From Nostoc sp. KVJ3 (GTDB lineage: Bacteria > Cyanobacteriota > Cyanobacteriia > Cyanobacteriales > Nostocaceae), in the NCBI RefSeq assembly GCF_026127265.1, contig NZ_WWFG01000002.1:1550001-1614000 (forward strand): a stretch of 64,000 nucleotides of DNA, in the 5' to 3' direction. Both the position numbers and the translations under genes were made by a program. The notes beneath the pieces are model-generated. The model saw only the letters and a list, made by a program, of their open reading frames with translations. It was not told the DNA's origin and did no database searches. Shown piece after piece: positions 9,616 through 19,100 of this stretch (its first letter is position 1; each line of letters begins with the position of its first letter).

Positions 9616-9648
9616 CCCGTTACTGACATTCCAGTAACGGGGTTTTTT
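9616..9648 (+). terminator. Rho-independent terminator
   Basis: A perfect 10-bp stem, CCCGTTACTG with CAGTAACGGG, encloses a 6-nt loop and is followed by six T. It ends the transcript of the beta-helix gene and the small gene. Confidence 0.92.
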
Positions 9649-9932
9649 CAATTTAGCAGCTTGACTCAATGTGAATTTTGGGACTTGCTTTGAGCCATCA
9701 TCTTCTTGAATATTCCCGCGATCGCACACCCATCTACGCTGATTTGGCGACTTGCGTCTGGATACAGCAGGCTCAGTTTTTTCCGTTTTACCAATTACTG
9801 AGAAAGTGATTGCCCTATTAGACTTTACCCCTTTCCCCCATTAATATATGATGGCAGGTTATGTTCGACAAGCTTGCTGCGCTTATATAAACTAAACTGT
9901 TTAGTTTGCCCTTAGTTGCAGCTAACTTCACA

Positions 9933-10343
9933 CTACCCCGGGTTGCCTTGCGTGTCGTTACATCCGCCACGGCCCCAACGAATCCCGCCGAATCCGCTAC
10001 CAGTGCCGTTGATCTTCTCCATAAAAGTTGTACCCGAAATCCGTAGCTTGAGCGTTCCATGTCCCCACGCTTGTCCACGAACGTCGGCCCACTCCCCATC
10101 AATAATATTGCCGTTTCGCGTACCTTTGAACACGTTCGTCCAGGAACGACCGTCGTCACCGCTCATTCCGACCCACCAAATGGTACTGCCGATGGCATTA
10201 AGGTGGTATGTGCCCCCATCATTCGCCTTCCAAACTCCGCTAACATACTTCGGCGCGGCACATTGCGCGTGTATGGGCGCTGCGGACGCAGCAAGCAGCA
10301 CAAGACTTGCCAATGCAATACTTGTTGGAACAAAGTTTTTCAT
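9933..10343 (-). CDS. Small secreted protein, foreign-looking
   Basis: 136 residues from ATG 10343, chosen for AGGGAGG just upstream. A signal peptide is clear (MKNFVPTSIALASLVLLAASAAPIHAQ). The mature part has GVWKANDGGTYHLNAIG, IWWVGMSGDDG, WTNVFKGTRNGNIIDGEWAD and a final CNDTQGNPG; two cysteines could pair. I recognise this WxxNDGGTY / WW.G / N.F.G / I.GEWAD layout from uncharacterised secreted proteins of diverse bacteria, but no function is known to me. Base composition is clearly richer in G+C than the neighbours and HIP1 sites are absent, which suggests recent transfer. It converges with the terminator region of the preceding gene and stands alone. Confidence 0.75.
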   Translation of the reverse strand: MKNFVPTSIALASLVLLAASAAPIHAQCAAPKYVSGVWKANDGGTYHLNAIGSTIWWVGMSGDDGRSWTNVFKGTRNGNIIDGEWADVRGQAWGHGTLKLRISGTTFMEKINGTGSGFGGIRWGRGGCNDTQGNPG

Positions 10344-10436
10344 CCGAACCTCCCTGCTAAAATGCACATTTTATGATACTTTTGTGCGCGATCGCCTTTG
10401 CCGTAAGTTGGGTTAAGCTAAGAAAAACCATCATCT

Positions 10437-10688
10437 AATACTCCAACACGATTTCAAAGTACCTCAACATGACTTTAAAGTACTCCAACACGATTTCAAA
10501 GTACCTCAACATGACTTTAAAGTACTCCAACACGATTTCAAAGTACCTCAACATGACTTAGAAGTACTCCAACACGATTTTAAAGTACCTCAACATGACT
10601 TAGAAGTACTCCAACACGATTTCAAAGTACCTCAACATGACTTAGAAGTACTCCAACACGATTTTAAAGTACCTCAACATGACTTTGA
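10437..10688. repeat. Six tandem copies of a 42-bp unit
   Basis: The unit is two related 21-mers: AATACTCCAACACGATTTCA-A and AGTACCTCAACATGACTTTA-A. Six copies fill 252 bp. Variation is limited to TTC/TTT and TTTAAA/TTAGAA changes. In one forward frame the unit reads as heptapeptides (V-L-Q-H-D-F-K / V-P-Q-H-D-F-K) with no stop, but no ATG, GTG or TTG start precedes it. Confidence 0.95.
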
Positions 10689-10707
10689 GGTATCTGTTGC
10701 TTATTTA

Positions 10708-10848
10708 ACGTGAGTTCGATGAACCTCTCCCTCCCAGCCTCCCTCTCCGAAACGGAAAGGGAGGAGCAACAATTTAGGCTTTTTGCTCCCCTCTCCGCAT
10801 CGGAGAGGGGCTGGGGGAGAGGTCAAATAAGACTTGTCGAACTCACGT
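10708..10848. mobile_element. MITE-like palindromic element with 7-bp target duplication
   Basis: Terminal inverted repeats ACGTGAGTTCGA and TCGAACTCACGT bound a 141-bp element. Inner arms (CCTCTCCCTCCCAGCC and GGCTGGGGGAGAGG) extend the palindrome. TTATTTA flanks both sides (10701-10707 and 10849-10855), as a target-site duplication would. No gene is inside. Confidence 0.85.
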
Positions 10849-11024
10849 TTATTTAGCGTAACTTTTGTAACAAGTTTAATAAGTATCTCAGTACAATCAA
10901 CTAAAAATAATTAGGTCGATCTTAATTTGCTTTAATTTTTCCGAATTATCTCTCACAGAAGTTTATAGTTGCATTGGCTAGAGTATATGCAGTAACCCTA
11001 TAACCTCCTTCAGGAGCGCATTTC

Positions 11025-11447
11025 ATGGCACGACTAAAACGCAGTTCACCCACTCTTGAAAAAGCTCTACGTCGAATTGCAGGAATGCGATCAATTAGCC
11101 CTACGCTAGAATTTGGCAACGGATTGAGTTTGACAGACTACGACAGCCGCATCCAAACCTTGCAAACTCAGCTATCAACCTACAACACTTCACTCTCTAG
11201 CATAGATGAAATGGCAGGTCGCCTCTCTCTAATTGAAGAAGAATTGCGCGGCTACTCTGAAAGGATGTTAATGAGTGTGGCAACCCATTATGGCAAAGAC
11301 AGTTTGCAATATATCCAGGCGGGAGGCAAGCCACGCAAGAAATTATCACGCCGTTCGAGCAACACCCAATCCCCATCTGAGAGTACAGCTACATTCTTGA
11401 ATGGTGCAAACAGCAATGGTAAAGAAACTTCTGTTGTTTTACCTTAA
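11025..11447 (+). CDS. Conserved cyanobacterial hypothetical protein, coiled coil
   Basis: 140 residues from ATG 11025 with AGGAG nine bases upstream. The N-terminal 20 residues are basic (ARLKRSSPTLEKALRRIAG). Residues ~40-85 form a predicted coiled coil (DYDSRIQTLQTQLSTYNTSL to LSLIEEELRGYSERML). The tail is Ser/Asn-rich and probably disordered. There is no signal peptide, membrane segment or known domain. It stands alone, with repeats upstream and a convergent regulator downstream. Its length and the good ribosome site support a real gene; no function is proposed. Confidence 0.75.
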   Translation: MARLKRSSPTLEKALRRIAGMRSISPTLEFGNGLSLTDYDSRIQTLQTQLSTYNTSLSSIDEMAGRLSLIEEELRGYSERMLMSVATHYGKDSLQYIQAGGKPRKKLSRRSSNTQSPSESTATFLNGANSNGKETSVVLP

Positions 11448-11526
11448 TCGTTTAACTGCATCATCCTGACCGATTCAGTTATCAGTCATCAGTTATTGTT
11501 CACTGATAAGTAATCTCCCCACTCCC

Positions 11527-12756
11527 CTATCCCGGCTTATGATCCAAACGAGTGGCTTGCTCTAGGGCGGCTTTTTCTTTAGCTCGGCGGACATAAAGTT
11601 GTAATTGAGCGCGATCGCAACCTGTTAGAATAATCAGGTTTTCTAAGCTAATTCCCCGCATTAACATTTCTACACGCCAGGTTTGTTGTGCCTGGGCGAT
11701 CGCTGGTGTTTGTCCTTGGGGAGTTAATAGTCCCTCACTCCACGCTTGCCAACGTGCCTGAAGCTCTAATTCTGACATGGGTGTGCCGGTTTCATTTAGA
11801 AACATAGCTGTTTGAGTATCTTTACGACTTTTCAGCCATTTAATTAAGGGATTATTAGTAAAAGAGCCGTAGCGTTTGCCCAAAATCCACTGATTTACGG
11901 GCACTTGACGGGCAAATCCGGGGATTGTGATTTGCAGGAAGTGCCCTTGAGGATCGTAGATTTGGTGCGATCGCTCCAAGCGAATTATTTCTGTGGCGGA
12001 TAACCCAGCCCCAAATAACACATAAGCCAAGGCATAATCTCGGATTCCCGACTTCCTGGCTTGTTGCAGAATTTCGTTAACTAAACTAGCTGGTAAATCA
12101 GCTACTTCTGTGGTATTGAACCCTCCTTGAAAACAGTTTGTTGCTGATTCGGCTGTTGATGACATGGCTCCATGTAAAAACAACTCCACCAAATTTTCCA
12201 GAAAATCATCTCGATCCTCCCAAAGTTCGTGAAATTCGCTGGTGAACTCAATTACGGCATATCCCAAGATCATCCCATTTAGCAAACTGGCTAATTTTTC
12301 TGCGGGTAAATAGGTATTTAGGTGTCCTTGCTGGATTACAGTAGCTAAATACTGAGCTACATAGCGGTTTGCCTCTGTTACTCCCCTGCCTAGTGCGCGG
12401 CGATTTTCTGCCGGGAATTGGTCGGCTTCACCTACCACAGATCGGACGAACTCTGGTACTCGTTCTAATGCGTGCAAGCTATCACTTGCATAATCTTTCA
12501 GAGCTTGGTAGACATTACCAGGAGGCATTGCCCGCCGCACTAGCGACTCACCTAAATCCTTAAAGGCTGCGGACTCTTCCAGCACAGCTAAAAGCAGTCC
12601 GTGCTTATTGCCAAAATTCCGAAATAGAGTCACTTCATTGACTTCAGCTTTTTCAGCAATTTGACGGGTTGTGGTAGCGCTAACTCCCTGAGCAGAAAAC
12701 AACTCAAGTGCAGCTTGGATCAGGCGTTGACGAGTGGAAATAAGGTGAGAAGACAT
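11527..12756 (-). CDS. TetR regulator fused to a degenerate tyrosine-recombinase-like domain
   Basis: 409 residues from ATG 12756 (TTG 12768 would fall inside the operator). Residues ~7-55 are a TetR helix-turn-helix (RLIQAALELFSAQG, TTRQIAEKAEVNEVTLFRNFGNK), followed by a TetR ligand-binding domain to ~205. The remaining ~190 residues resemble the catalytic half of tyrosine recombinases (RDYALAYVLFGAGLSATEIIRL, TGTPMSELELQARW, WRVEMLMRGISLENLIILTG, LQLYVRRAKEK). The first catalytic Arg position is Ser (GLSATE) and the His-x-x-Arg box reads QTWR, so recombinase activity is unlikely. It is divergent from the desaturase and probably represses it and itself through the two palindromes between them. 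The fusion is inferred from sequence patterns. Confidence 0.8.
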   Translation of the reverse strand: MSSHLISTRQRLIQAALELFSAQGVSATTTRQIAEKAEVNEVTLFRNFGNKHGLLLAVLEESAAFKDLGESLVRRAMPPGNVYQALKDYASDSLHALERVPEFVRSVVGEADQFPAENRRALGRGVTEANRYVAQYLATVIQQGHLNTYLPAEKLASLLNGMILGYAVIEFTSEFHELWEDRDDFLENLVELFLHGAMSSTAESATNCFQGGFNTTEVADLPASLVNEILQQARKSGIRDYALAYVLFGAGLSATEIIRLERSHQIYDPQGHFLQITIPGFARQVPVNQWILGKRYGSFTNNPLIKWLKSRKDTQTAMFLNETGTPMSELELQARWQAWSEGLLTPQGQTPAIAQAQQTWRVEMLMRGISLENLIILTGCDRAQLQLYVRRAKEKAALEQATRLDHKPG

Positions 12757-12763
12757 AGAAAAA

Positions 12764-12780
12764 TGCAAGTGGCACTTGCA
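12764..12780. promoter_or_regulatory. Operator palindrome 1 for the TetR-type regulator
   Basis: TGCAAGTG-G-CACTTGCA is a perfect 8-1-8 palindrome lying 7 bp before the regulator start. It shares the pattern TGYAAGTGRYACTTGC with the second site. Assignment to this regulator is inferred from position. Confidence 0.7.
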
Positions 12781-12810
12781 CGGATATCAGAGTTCTGCTA
12801 GCATAACAAA

Positions 12811-12827
12811 TGTAAGTGATACTTGCT
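12811..12827. promoter_or_regulatory. Operator palindrome 2 for the TetR-type regulator
   Basis: TGTAAGTG-A-TACTTGCT is an imperfect version of operator 1, 47 bp away, about 100 bp before the desaturase start. Two similar sites between divergent genes are typical of TetR autoregulation and control of the neighbour. Confidence 0.65.
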
Positions 12828-12928
12828 TTACTCTACTGTAACGAACTGGTGTACAGAGCGGTTAAATCCCTGTGGGATTATGCCCAAGAAAAAGCAAATC
12901 GCTTTCTCATCCATCAACAGGAATTTTT

Positions 12929-13786
12929 ATGACCGCAAATTTTGGGGCGATCGCCCCTGAGAGAGGCAACTCACCTCAACTCAGTTGGACAAATGTAGTA
13001 TTTTTTGCTACATTTCATGCCTTAGCACTTCTGGCTCCTTGGTTTTTTTCCTGGCCAGCATTAGGTTTGCTAGTGTTTCTCCACTGGTTATTCGGGAGCA
13101 TTGGTATTTGCCTGGGATATCATAGACTACTGAGCCATAAGAGTTTCCAAGTACCTAAGTGGTTAGAGTATGCGATCGCCCTCATTGGAGCGCTGGCTTT
13201 GCAAGGTGGGCCAATTTTTTGGGTAGGTGGACACCGCCAACATCACGCTCACACAGAAGATATAGACTTAGACCCCTACTCTGCCCAAAAAGGATTTTGG
13301 TGGAGCCATATCTTGTGGATTTTCTACCCGCGTCCCGAATTTTTTGACTATGAAACCTATAAGAAATATGCCCCCGATCTAGCTAGACAACCCTTCTATT
13401 GTTGGCTGGATCGCTACTTTTTGCTGTTGCAAATACCCTTCGCACTGCTTCTATATGCTTTAGGAGGATGGCCTTTTGTATTTTATGGTGTGTTTCTTAG
13501 ATGTGTCTTGCTTTGGCACTCAACTTGGTTTGTGAACTCAGCATCACACCTGTGGGGTTATCGCACCTTTGATGCAAATGATGGCGCTCGTAACCTTTGG
13601 TGGGTATCCATCGTCACTTATGGAGAAGGATGGCACAACAACCATCATACTTATCCCCACATGGCAAAATCTGGGTTGTCTTGGTGGGAAATTGATGTTA
13701 CTTGGTGGAGTATCCTAGTTTTGCAGACTTTGGGTTTAGCCAAAAAAGTTGTTTCACGTCCCCCTCAAGGTGCAACTCACGGCTAA
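12929..13786 (+). CDS. desC: Acyl-lipid delta-9 desaturase (DesC type)
   Basis: 285 residues from ATG 12929, preceded by CAGGAA. The three histidine boxes of membrane desaturases are present: HRLLSH, HRQHHAH and EGWHNNHHTYPH, spaced as in delta-9 enzymes. Four hydrophobic segments surround them (VVFFATFHALALLAPW, LVFLHWLFGSIGICLG, YAIALIGALALQGG, LLQIPFALLLYALGGW). The enzyme puts the first double bond into acyl chains of membrane lipids with ferredoxin as electron donor, controlling membrane fluidity. Neighbouring TetR fusion and two operators suggest regulation by a lipid or related ligand. An alternative upstream start at 12872 adds residues unlike the family. Confidence 0.92.
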   Translation: MTANFGAIAPERGNSPQLSWTNVVFFATFHALALLAPWFFSWPALGLLVFLHWLFGSIGICLGYHRLLSHKSFQVPKWLEYAIALIGALALQGGPIFWVGGHRQHHAHTEDIDLDPYSAQKGFWWSHILWIFYPRPEFFDYETYKKYAPDLARQPFYCWLDRYFLLLQIPFALLLYALGGWPFVFYGVFLRCVLLWHSTWFVNSASHLWGYRTFDANDGARNLWWVSIVTYGEGWHNNHHTYPHMAKSGLSWWEIDVTWWSILVLQTLGLAKKVVSRPPQGATHG

Positions 13787-13907
13787 ATTGCAATTAAATT
13801 ATCATGAATTTGTTATGCCGATTGTTTCCCGCAGTCGGCTTACTAATTTTTATCAGTAGTATTTTACGGTAAAATCTAACGAGTTAAATCACTGCAATAC
13901 ATCAAGT

Positions 13908-14717
13908 GTGAAAACTGACAGTATTTTTTATCGCCTTTTTCAAAAACTTCCTGGCATCTTTTTTGAATTAATTGGCAATCTTCCCCAAACAGCAGAGACT
14001 TATCAATTCTCCTCAATTGAAATCAAGCAAACTGCATTCCGTATAGATGGTGTTTTTCTCCCAGTACAAGGAGAAGAAAATCCGATTTACTTTGTTGAAG
14101 TCCAGTTTCAAACTGACACAGAAATTTATTCACGCTTATTTTCAGAAATTTCTTTATACTTACGCCAAAATAAACCTAAAAATCCTTGGCGAGGAGTAGT
14201 TATCTATCCCAATCGCAGTTTAGATACAGCAGATATCAATAATTACAGTGAATTTTTTGCTAGCCAGCGCATCAGTCGCATTTATCTTAATGAATTAGGT
14301 GAAACTGCATCATAGCCAGTTGGAATTGCTACGATAAAATTAGTCGTCGATGAAGAAGAGACAGCAATTATAGCTGCTAGGCAGTTAATAGAGAGAACCC
14401 AGCAAGAAATCAACATCGAACCACAACGGCGGCAGTTACTAGAATTGATAGAGACAATATTAGTTTATAAGTTTCCGACGATAAGTCGAGAGGAGATTGA
14501 AGGTATGTTTGGGTTAAGTGATTTGAAACAAACACGAGTTTATCAAGAAGGTAAACAAGAAGGCAAGCAAGAAGGAGCGCGTGAAGAAAAGTTTAAAATA
14601 ATACCTTTGTTGTTGAGATTAGGATTGAGTTATGAAGAAACAGCGAAAGAGTTAGGTTTGAATTTAGAAGACGTTCAGCAAGAAATACAAAAACAGCCTC
14701 CAAGTCAGGATACGTAA
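13908..14717 (+). pseudogene. DUF2887 / Rpn-family nuclease gene with an in-frame stop
   Basis: From GTG 13908 the protein reads MKTDSIFYRLFQKLPGIFFE, YFVEVQFQTD and GVVIYPNRS, which are DUF2887 hallmarks of the PD-(D/E)XK Rpn group linked to recombination. A TAG at 14313-14315 interrupts the frame between ETAS and PVGIATIKLVVDEEE; CAG to TAG is a single change. The same frame then continues to 14717 through the usual helical tail (YQEGKQEGKQEGAREEKF, LGLSYEETAKELGL). The two halves together have normal length. Either a nonsense mutation or a sequencing error explains it. Such genes often turn over rapidly in cyanobacteria. Confidence 0.85.
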
Positions 14718-14793
14718 CCGACAATTAGCACTGATCACAGATATCTCTAAGTATTCCTGTTATTTTCCATTCCCATAAGTTTTAATTTTTTGT

Positions 14794-15849
14794 ATGATTT
14801 CGCTCTCCCCCATTCTCCAAGCTAGACTTTCTCAACCCCTGAAAATTGGCACATTCGAGGTAAAAAGTCGGGTTCTCCAGTCGCCTTTATCTGGAGTGAC
14901 GGATATGGTGTTTCGCCGTCTCGTGCGTCGCTATGCCCCAGATTCAATGATGTATACCGAAATGGTGAATGCTACAGGATTGCATTATGTCAAGCAGTTA
15001 CCCAAAATCATGGAGGTAGATCCCAATGAACGCCCAATAAGCGTTCAGCTATTTGATTGCCGTCCCGATTTTTTGGCAGAAGCAGCAATTAAGGCAGTTG
15101 CCGAAGGTGCTGATACTGTTGATATTAATATGGGTTGTCCGGTAAATAAAATCACTAAAAATGGTGGCGGTTCTTCGTTGTTGCGCCAACCAGAAGTAGC
15201 AGAAGCAATTGTCCGAGAGGTGGTAAAAGCTGTTGATGTCCCTGTGACAGTTAAAACCCGTATTGGCTGGAATGACAACGAAATTACTATTCTCGACTTT
15301 GCCAAGCGGATGGAAGATGCAGGGGCAAAAATGATCACAGTCCACGGACGCACCCGCGCTCAAGGATACAATGGTAATGCCCGTTGGGAATGGATTACTC
15401 GTGTAAAAGAAGTGCTTTCTATCCCAGTAATTGGGAATGGAGATATTTTCTCAGTTGAAGCGGCGGTGAGATGTTTAGAACAAACTGGTGCTGATGGCGT
15501 GATGTGTTCCCGTGGGACTTTGGGTTATCCGTTTTTGGTGGGAGAAATCGATCATTTCCTGAAAACTGGGGAGATATTACCGATACCTAGCCCGATTCAG
15601 CGTTTGGAATGTGCAAGGGATCATTTACAAGCCTTATGGGAATATAAAGGCGATCGCGGTGTACGTCAAGCCCGTAAGCACATGACTTGGTATGCTAAGG
15701 GTTTCGTAGGTGCTGCCGAACTCCGAGGACAACTAAGTTTGGTTGAAAAGGTAGATCAAGGTTTGGCAATGATCGATCAAGCTATTGAAAAACTGGCTAA
15801 TGGTTATGAATTAGAGGAAGAAGCACAAGATAGTTTGGTAATGCTTTAA
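14794..15849 (+). CDS. dusB: tRNA-dihydrouridine synthase, DusB type
   Basis: 351 residues from ATG 14794. The family signature is complete: PLSGVTDMVFRRLVRRY at the FMN site, SVQLFDCRPD, DINMGCPVNKITKNGGGSSL with the catalytic Cys, TVKTRIGWND, TVHGRTRAQGY, IPVIGNGDIFS and GADGVMCSRGTLGYPF. The enzyme reduces uridines in tRNA D-loops with FMN and NADPH. It stands alone between the DUF2887 remnant and the CRISPR region. No oddity is seen in length or motifs. No terminator was recognised after the stop. Confidence 0.95.
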   Translation: MISLSPILQARLSQPLKIGTFEVKSRVLQSPLSGVTDMVFRRLVRRYAPDSMMYTEMVNATGLHYVKQLPKIMEVDPNERPISVQLFDCRPDFLAEAAIKAVAEGADTVDINMGCPVNKITKNGGGSSLLRQPEVAEAIVREVVKAVDVPVTVKTRIGWNDNEITILDFAKRMEDAGAKMITVHGRTRAQGYNGNARWEWITRVKEVLSIPVIGNGDIFSVEAAVRCLEQTGADGVMCSRGTLGYPFLVGEIDHFLKTGEILPIPSPIQRLECARDHLQALWEYKGDRGVRQARKHMTWYAKGFVGAAELRGQLSLVEKVDQGLAMIDQAIEKLANGYELEEEAQDSLVML

Positions 15850-15943
15850 AAAGTTGATTAATATTATTGTTTACTAAAAGTGACGCGATCGCTTAGATTT
15901 TGCTATTTTAGAAACCTGGTAAAAAATAGATATAGCACTACTA

Positions 15944-16042
15944 ATACCGTTTCTTTGTGAAGCTGCATATATTTACCCCCCGGCTACGCCGTCCCCCCGA
16001 TGTGTTGGGGGGACTTATTATGTGCATCTTCAAAATTGGTAT
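15944..16042. repeat. Palindromic repeat element, MITE-like
   Basis: The ends are imperfect inverted repeats (ATACCGTTTCTTTGTGAAG and CTTCAAAATTGGTAT). The centre is a strong hairpin, GTCCCCCC (15991-15998) with GGGGGGAC (16007-16014). It occupies most of the gap between dusB and the CRISPR array and carries no gene. Confidence 0.7.
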
Positions 16043-16134
16043 AAGTTCATACAATACTTTTGAATAACGCATATTTAATTTTTGGAGATATCTAATAAGG
16101 GTTTTGTTTAATTGCAATGTCAAATCTCCAAACC

Positions 16135-19100
16135 AATTTAACTTTTTATAGGGATTTTGATAAATTGCAATTCATTGCCGATAGTATTGGCGAAGCAAAT
16201 TATCAGTTTCAATCCCTAATAGGGATTTTGATAAATTGCAATTTGAATGTCAAGGCTTAAATGGAGAGCCTTGTGGGTTTCAATCCCTAATAGGGATTTT
16301 GATAAATTGCAATAGACTGGTCAAAAGATATGGAATACCCTGAATAAGGTTTCAATCCCTAATAGGGATTTTGATAAATTGCAATCAATGAAGCTAAATT
16401 TTTCTGGAGCCAATCCAGAGTTTCAATCCCTAATAGGGATTTTGATAAATTGCAATAGTATCTAATGCGATGACTGCTGCCAGTAAAAAAAGTTTCAATC
16501 CCTAATAGGGATTTTGATAAATTGCAATTCCTTCATTTAGGGTTCGCGCATTATTTGTTTCCGTTTCAATCCCTAATAGGGATTTTGATAAATTGCAATC
16601 CTGAAAACGTTGCACCAGATCCAAATAAATCAGTGTTTCAATCCCTAATAGGGATTTTGATAAATTGCAATAGTTGGCTTTACAAGGCTTTGGTATTCTT
16701 CCCCAGGTTTCAATCCCTAATAGGGATTTTGATAAATTGCAATAGTGCTGAATCGTTATCTCAGTTCAGATATTTAGGTTTCAATCCCTAATAGGGATTT
16801 TGATAAATTGCAATCGATCCAAGAGCAAAAAGCAGTCCAAGGGGCAGAGTTTCAATCCCTAATAGGGATTTTGATAAATTGCAATGTATGTGGCACTGCT
16901 ACCACTGGGCGATCGCACCGGTTTCAATCCCTAATAGGGATTTTGATAAATTGCAATACACAACTATCAACACAGTCGCCCCAACAACTTAATCGTTTCA
17001 ATCCCTAATAGGGATTTTGATAAATTGCAATCCAAAGAAGGGGTTGTAGTAACCCCACAGAAGCCAAGTTTCAATCCCTAATAGGGATTTTGATAAATTG
17101 CAATTAGAAAAATTAGGGTTTGCTCCCCGTGGTGGCGTGTTTCAATCCCTAATAGGGATTTTGATAAATTGCAATTCTATGGATATGCGAAGGAAGCTTT
17201 GTATATTTGGTTTCAATCCCTAATAGGGATTTTGATAAATTGCAATCAATACAACTTCGCAGATGCGGAAGCTGCATATCAATTTGTTTCAATCCCTAAT
17301 AGGGATTTTGATAAATTGCAATCCTTCCGAAGGGTGAGAAACACCATAAAGCCAAGCTGTTTCAATCCCTAATAGGGATTTTGATAAATTGCAATATAGT
17401 ACAAATGTACTGTATGCCTCCGGTTTGTTAGTTTCAATCCCTAATAGGGATTTTGATAAATTGCAATCTTGTAGGCTGAAATGGTCAGATTTTCAAGAAC
17501 GCGTTTCAATCCCTAATAGGGATTTTGATAAATTGCAATCTGTATTTACTGATTATGAATCGGCGGTTAAAGGGTTTCAATCCCTAATAGGGATTTTGAT
17601 AAATTGCAATTTTAGCTGACAGTTCAAGAACAGCATTGAATATTTCGTTTCAATCCCTAATAGGGATTTTGATAAATTGCAATGGTTCTTAATGAGATTT
17701 CGAGATACTGCAAGTCAAGTTTCAATCCCTAATAGGGATTTTGATAAATTGCAATCTGCCCAAGTCAATGGGCTAGCTACGAGGCTAGAAAAGTTTCAAT
17801 CCCTAATAGGGATTTTGATAAATTGCAATTATGGGAGAGAATTATATCCAAGATTATAATTGTTGTTTCAATCCCTAATAGGGATTTTGATAAATTGCAA
17901 TTCACTTTTAGAAAAGCTAATACTAAGGGAAGGCTGAAGTTTCAATCCCTAATAGGGATTTTGATAAATTGCAATTTCAATTGTTGCAGATTTACTCGCA
18001 GCATAGCGGTTTCAATCCCTAATAGGGATTTTGATAAATTGCAATTTGTAGAATTTGGTTTCGGGGGAAGCGTTGCCCAGTTTCAATCCCTAATAGGGAT
18101 TTTGATAAATTGCAATACAGCCAAAATCTTCTCCCAGAGCGGATTTTAGCGTTTCAATCCCTAATAGGGATTTTGATAAATTGCAATTTTTGGCGAGGCA
18201 CAGGGAAAGTTACTCGGCCTGTTTCAATCCCTAATAGGGATTTTGATAAATTGCAATGTGAATTTCTCCATCAGAATCACACCAAGGACTTTCGTTTCAA
18301 TCCCTAATAGGGATTTTGATAAATTGCAATTCAAAGACGCTACCTGGGAACGAAAGCCACATAGTTTCAATCCCTAATAGGGATTTTGATAAATTGCAAT
18401 TTTTAGCAGAGGTTAAACTTTTATCTAATCTATTGAGTTTCAATCCCTAATAGGGATTTTGATAAATTGCAATTTAAACACTTTGAATAATTGCTTATCA
18501 GAAGGTGATGTTTCAATCCCTAATAGGGATTTTGATAAATTGCAATTGGAAACACAACTCCTAAACGGTAGTGACCAAAAAGTTTCAATCCCTAATAGGG
18601 ATTTTGATAAATTGCAATTTTAACTTGCTTGTAAGCTTCTTCAAGATTGGAAGCAAGTTTCAATCCCTAATAGGGATTTTGATAAATTGCAATTCAACTG
18701 CAAGAGAAACTTCAGAAGTAGCAGCCCAGTTTCAATCCCTAATAGGGATTTTGATAAATTGCAATAACTTGACGGCCTTCTATATATGAGGCAATATCGG
18801 CGTTTCAATCCCTAATAGGGATTTTGATAAATTGCAATCAATACAGTACTCGCTACCATCCCCCTATTCAGTGTTTCAATCCCTAATAGGGATTTTGATA
18901 AATTGCAATTCACTTGCCGTGTCCCGATTCTTCCTGGCACATTTCGTTTCAATCCCTAATAGGGATTTTGATAAATTGCAATCTATTTCTGGATAGCCCC
19001 AACGATAATGAAATAGGTGCAGTTTCAATCCCTAATAGGGATTTTGATAAATTGCAATTTTACCCAACTGGAGAATTCTTAGAGAAAATCAATGTTTCAA

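Noticed and set aside
9818..10416. Overlapping open frames on both strands over the secreted protein
   Set aside because: High G+C makes long chance frames; only the minus-strand frame from 10343 has a signal peptide and ribosome site.
11460..11526. Inverted TCAGT repeats as a terminator between convergent genes
   Set aside because: The repeat is a heptamer tandem array, and no stable stem with a T-tract is visible.
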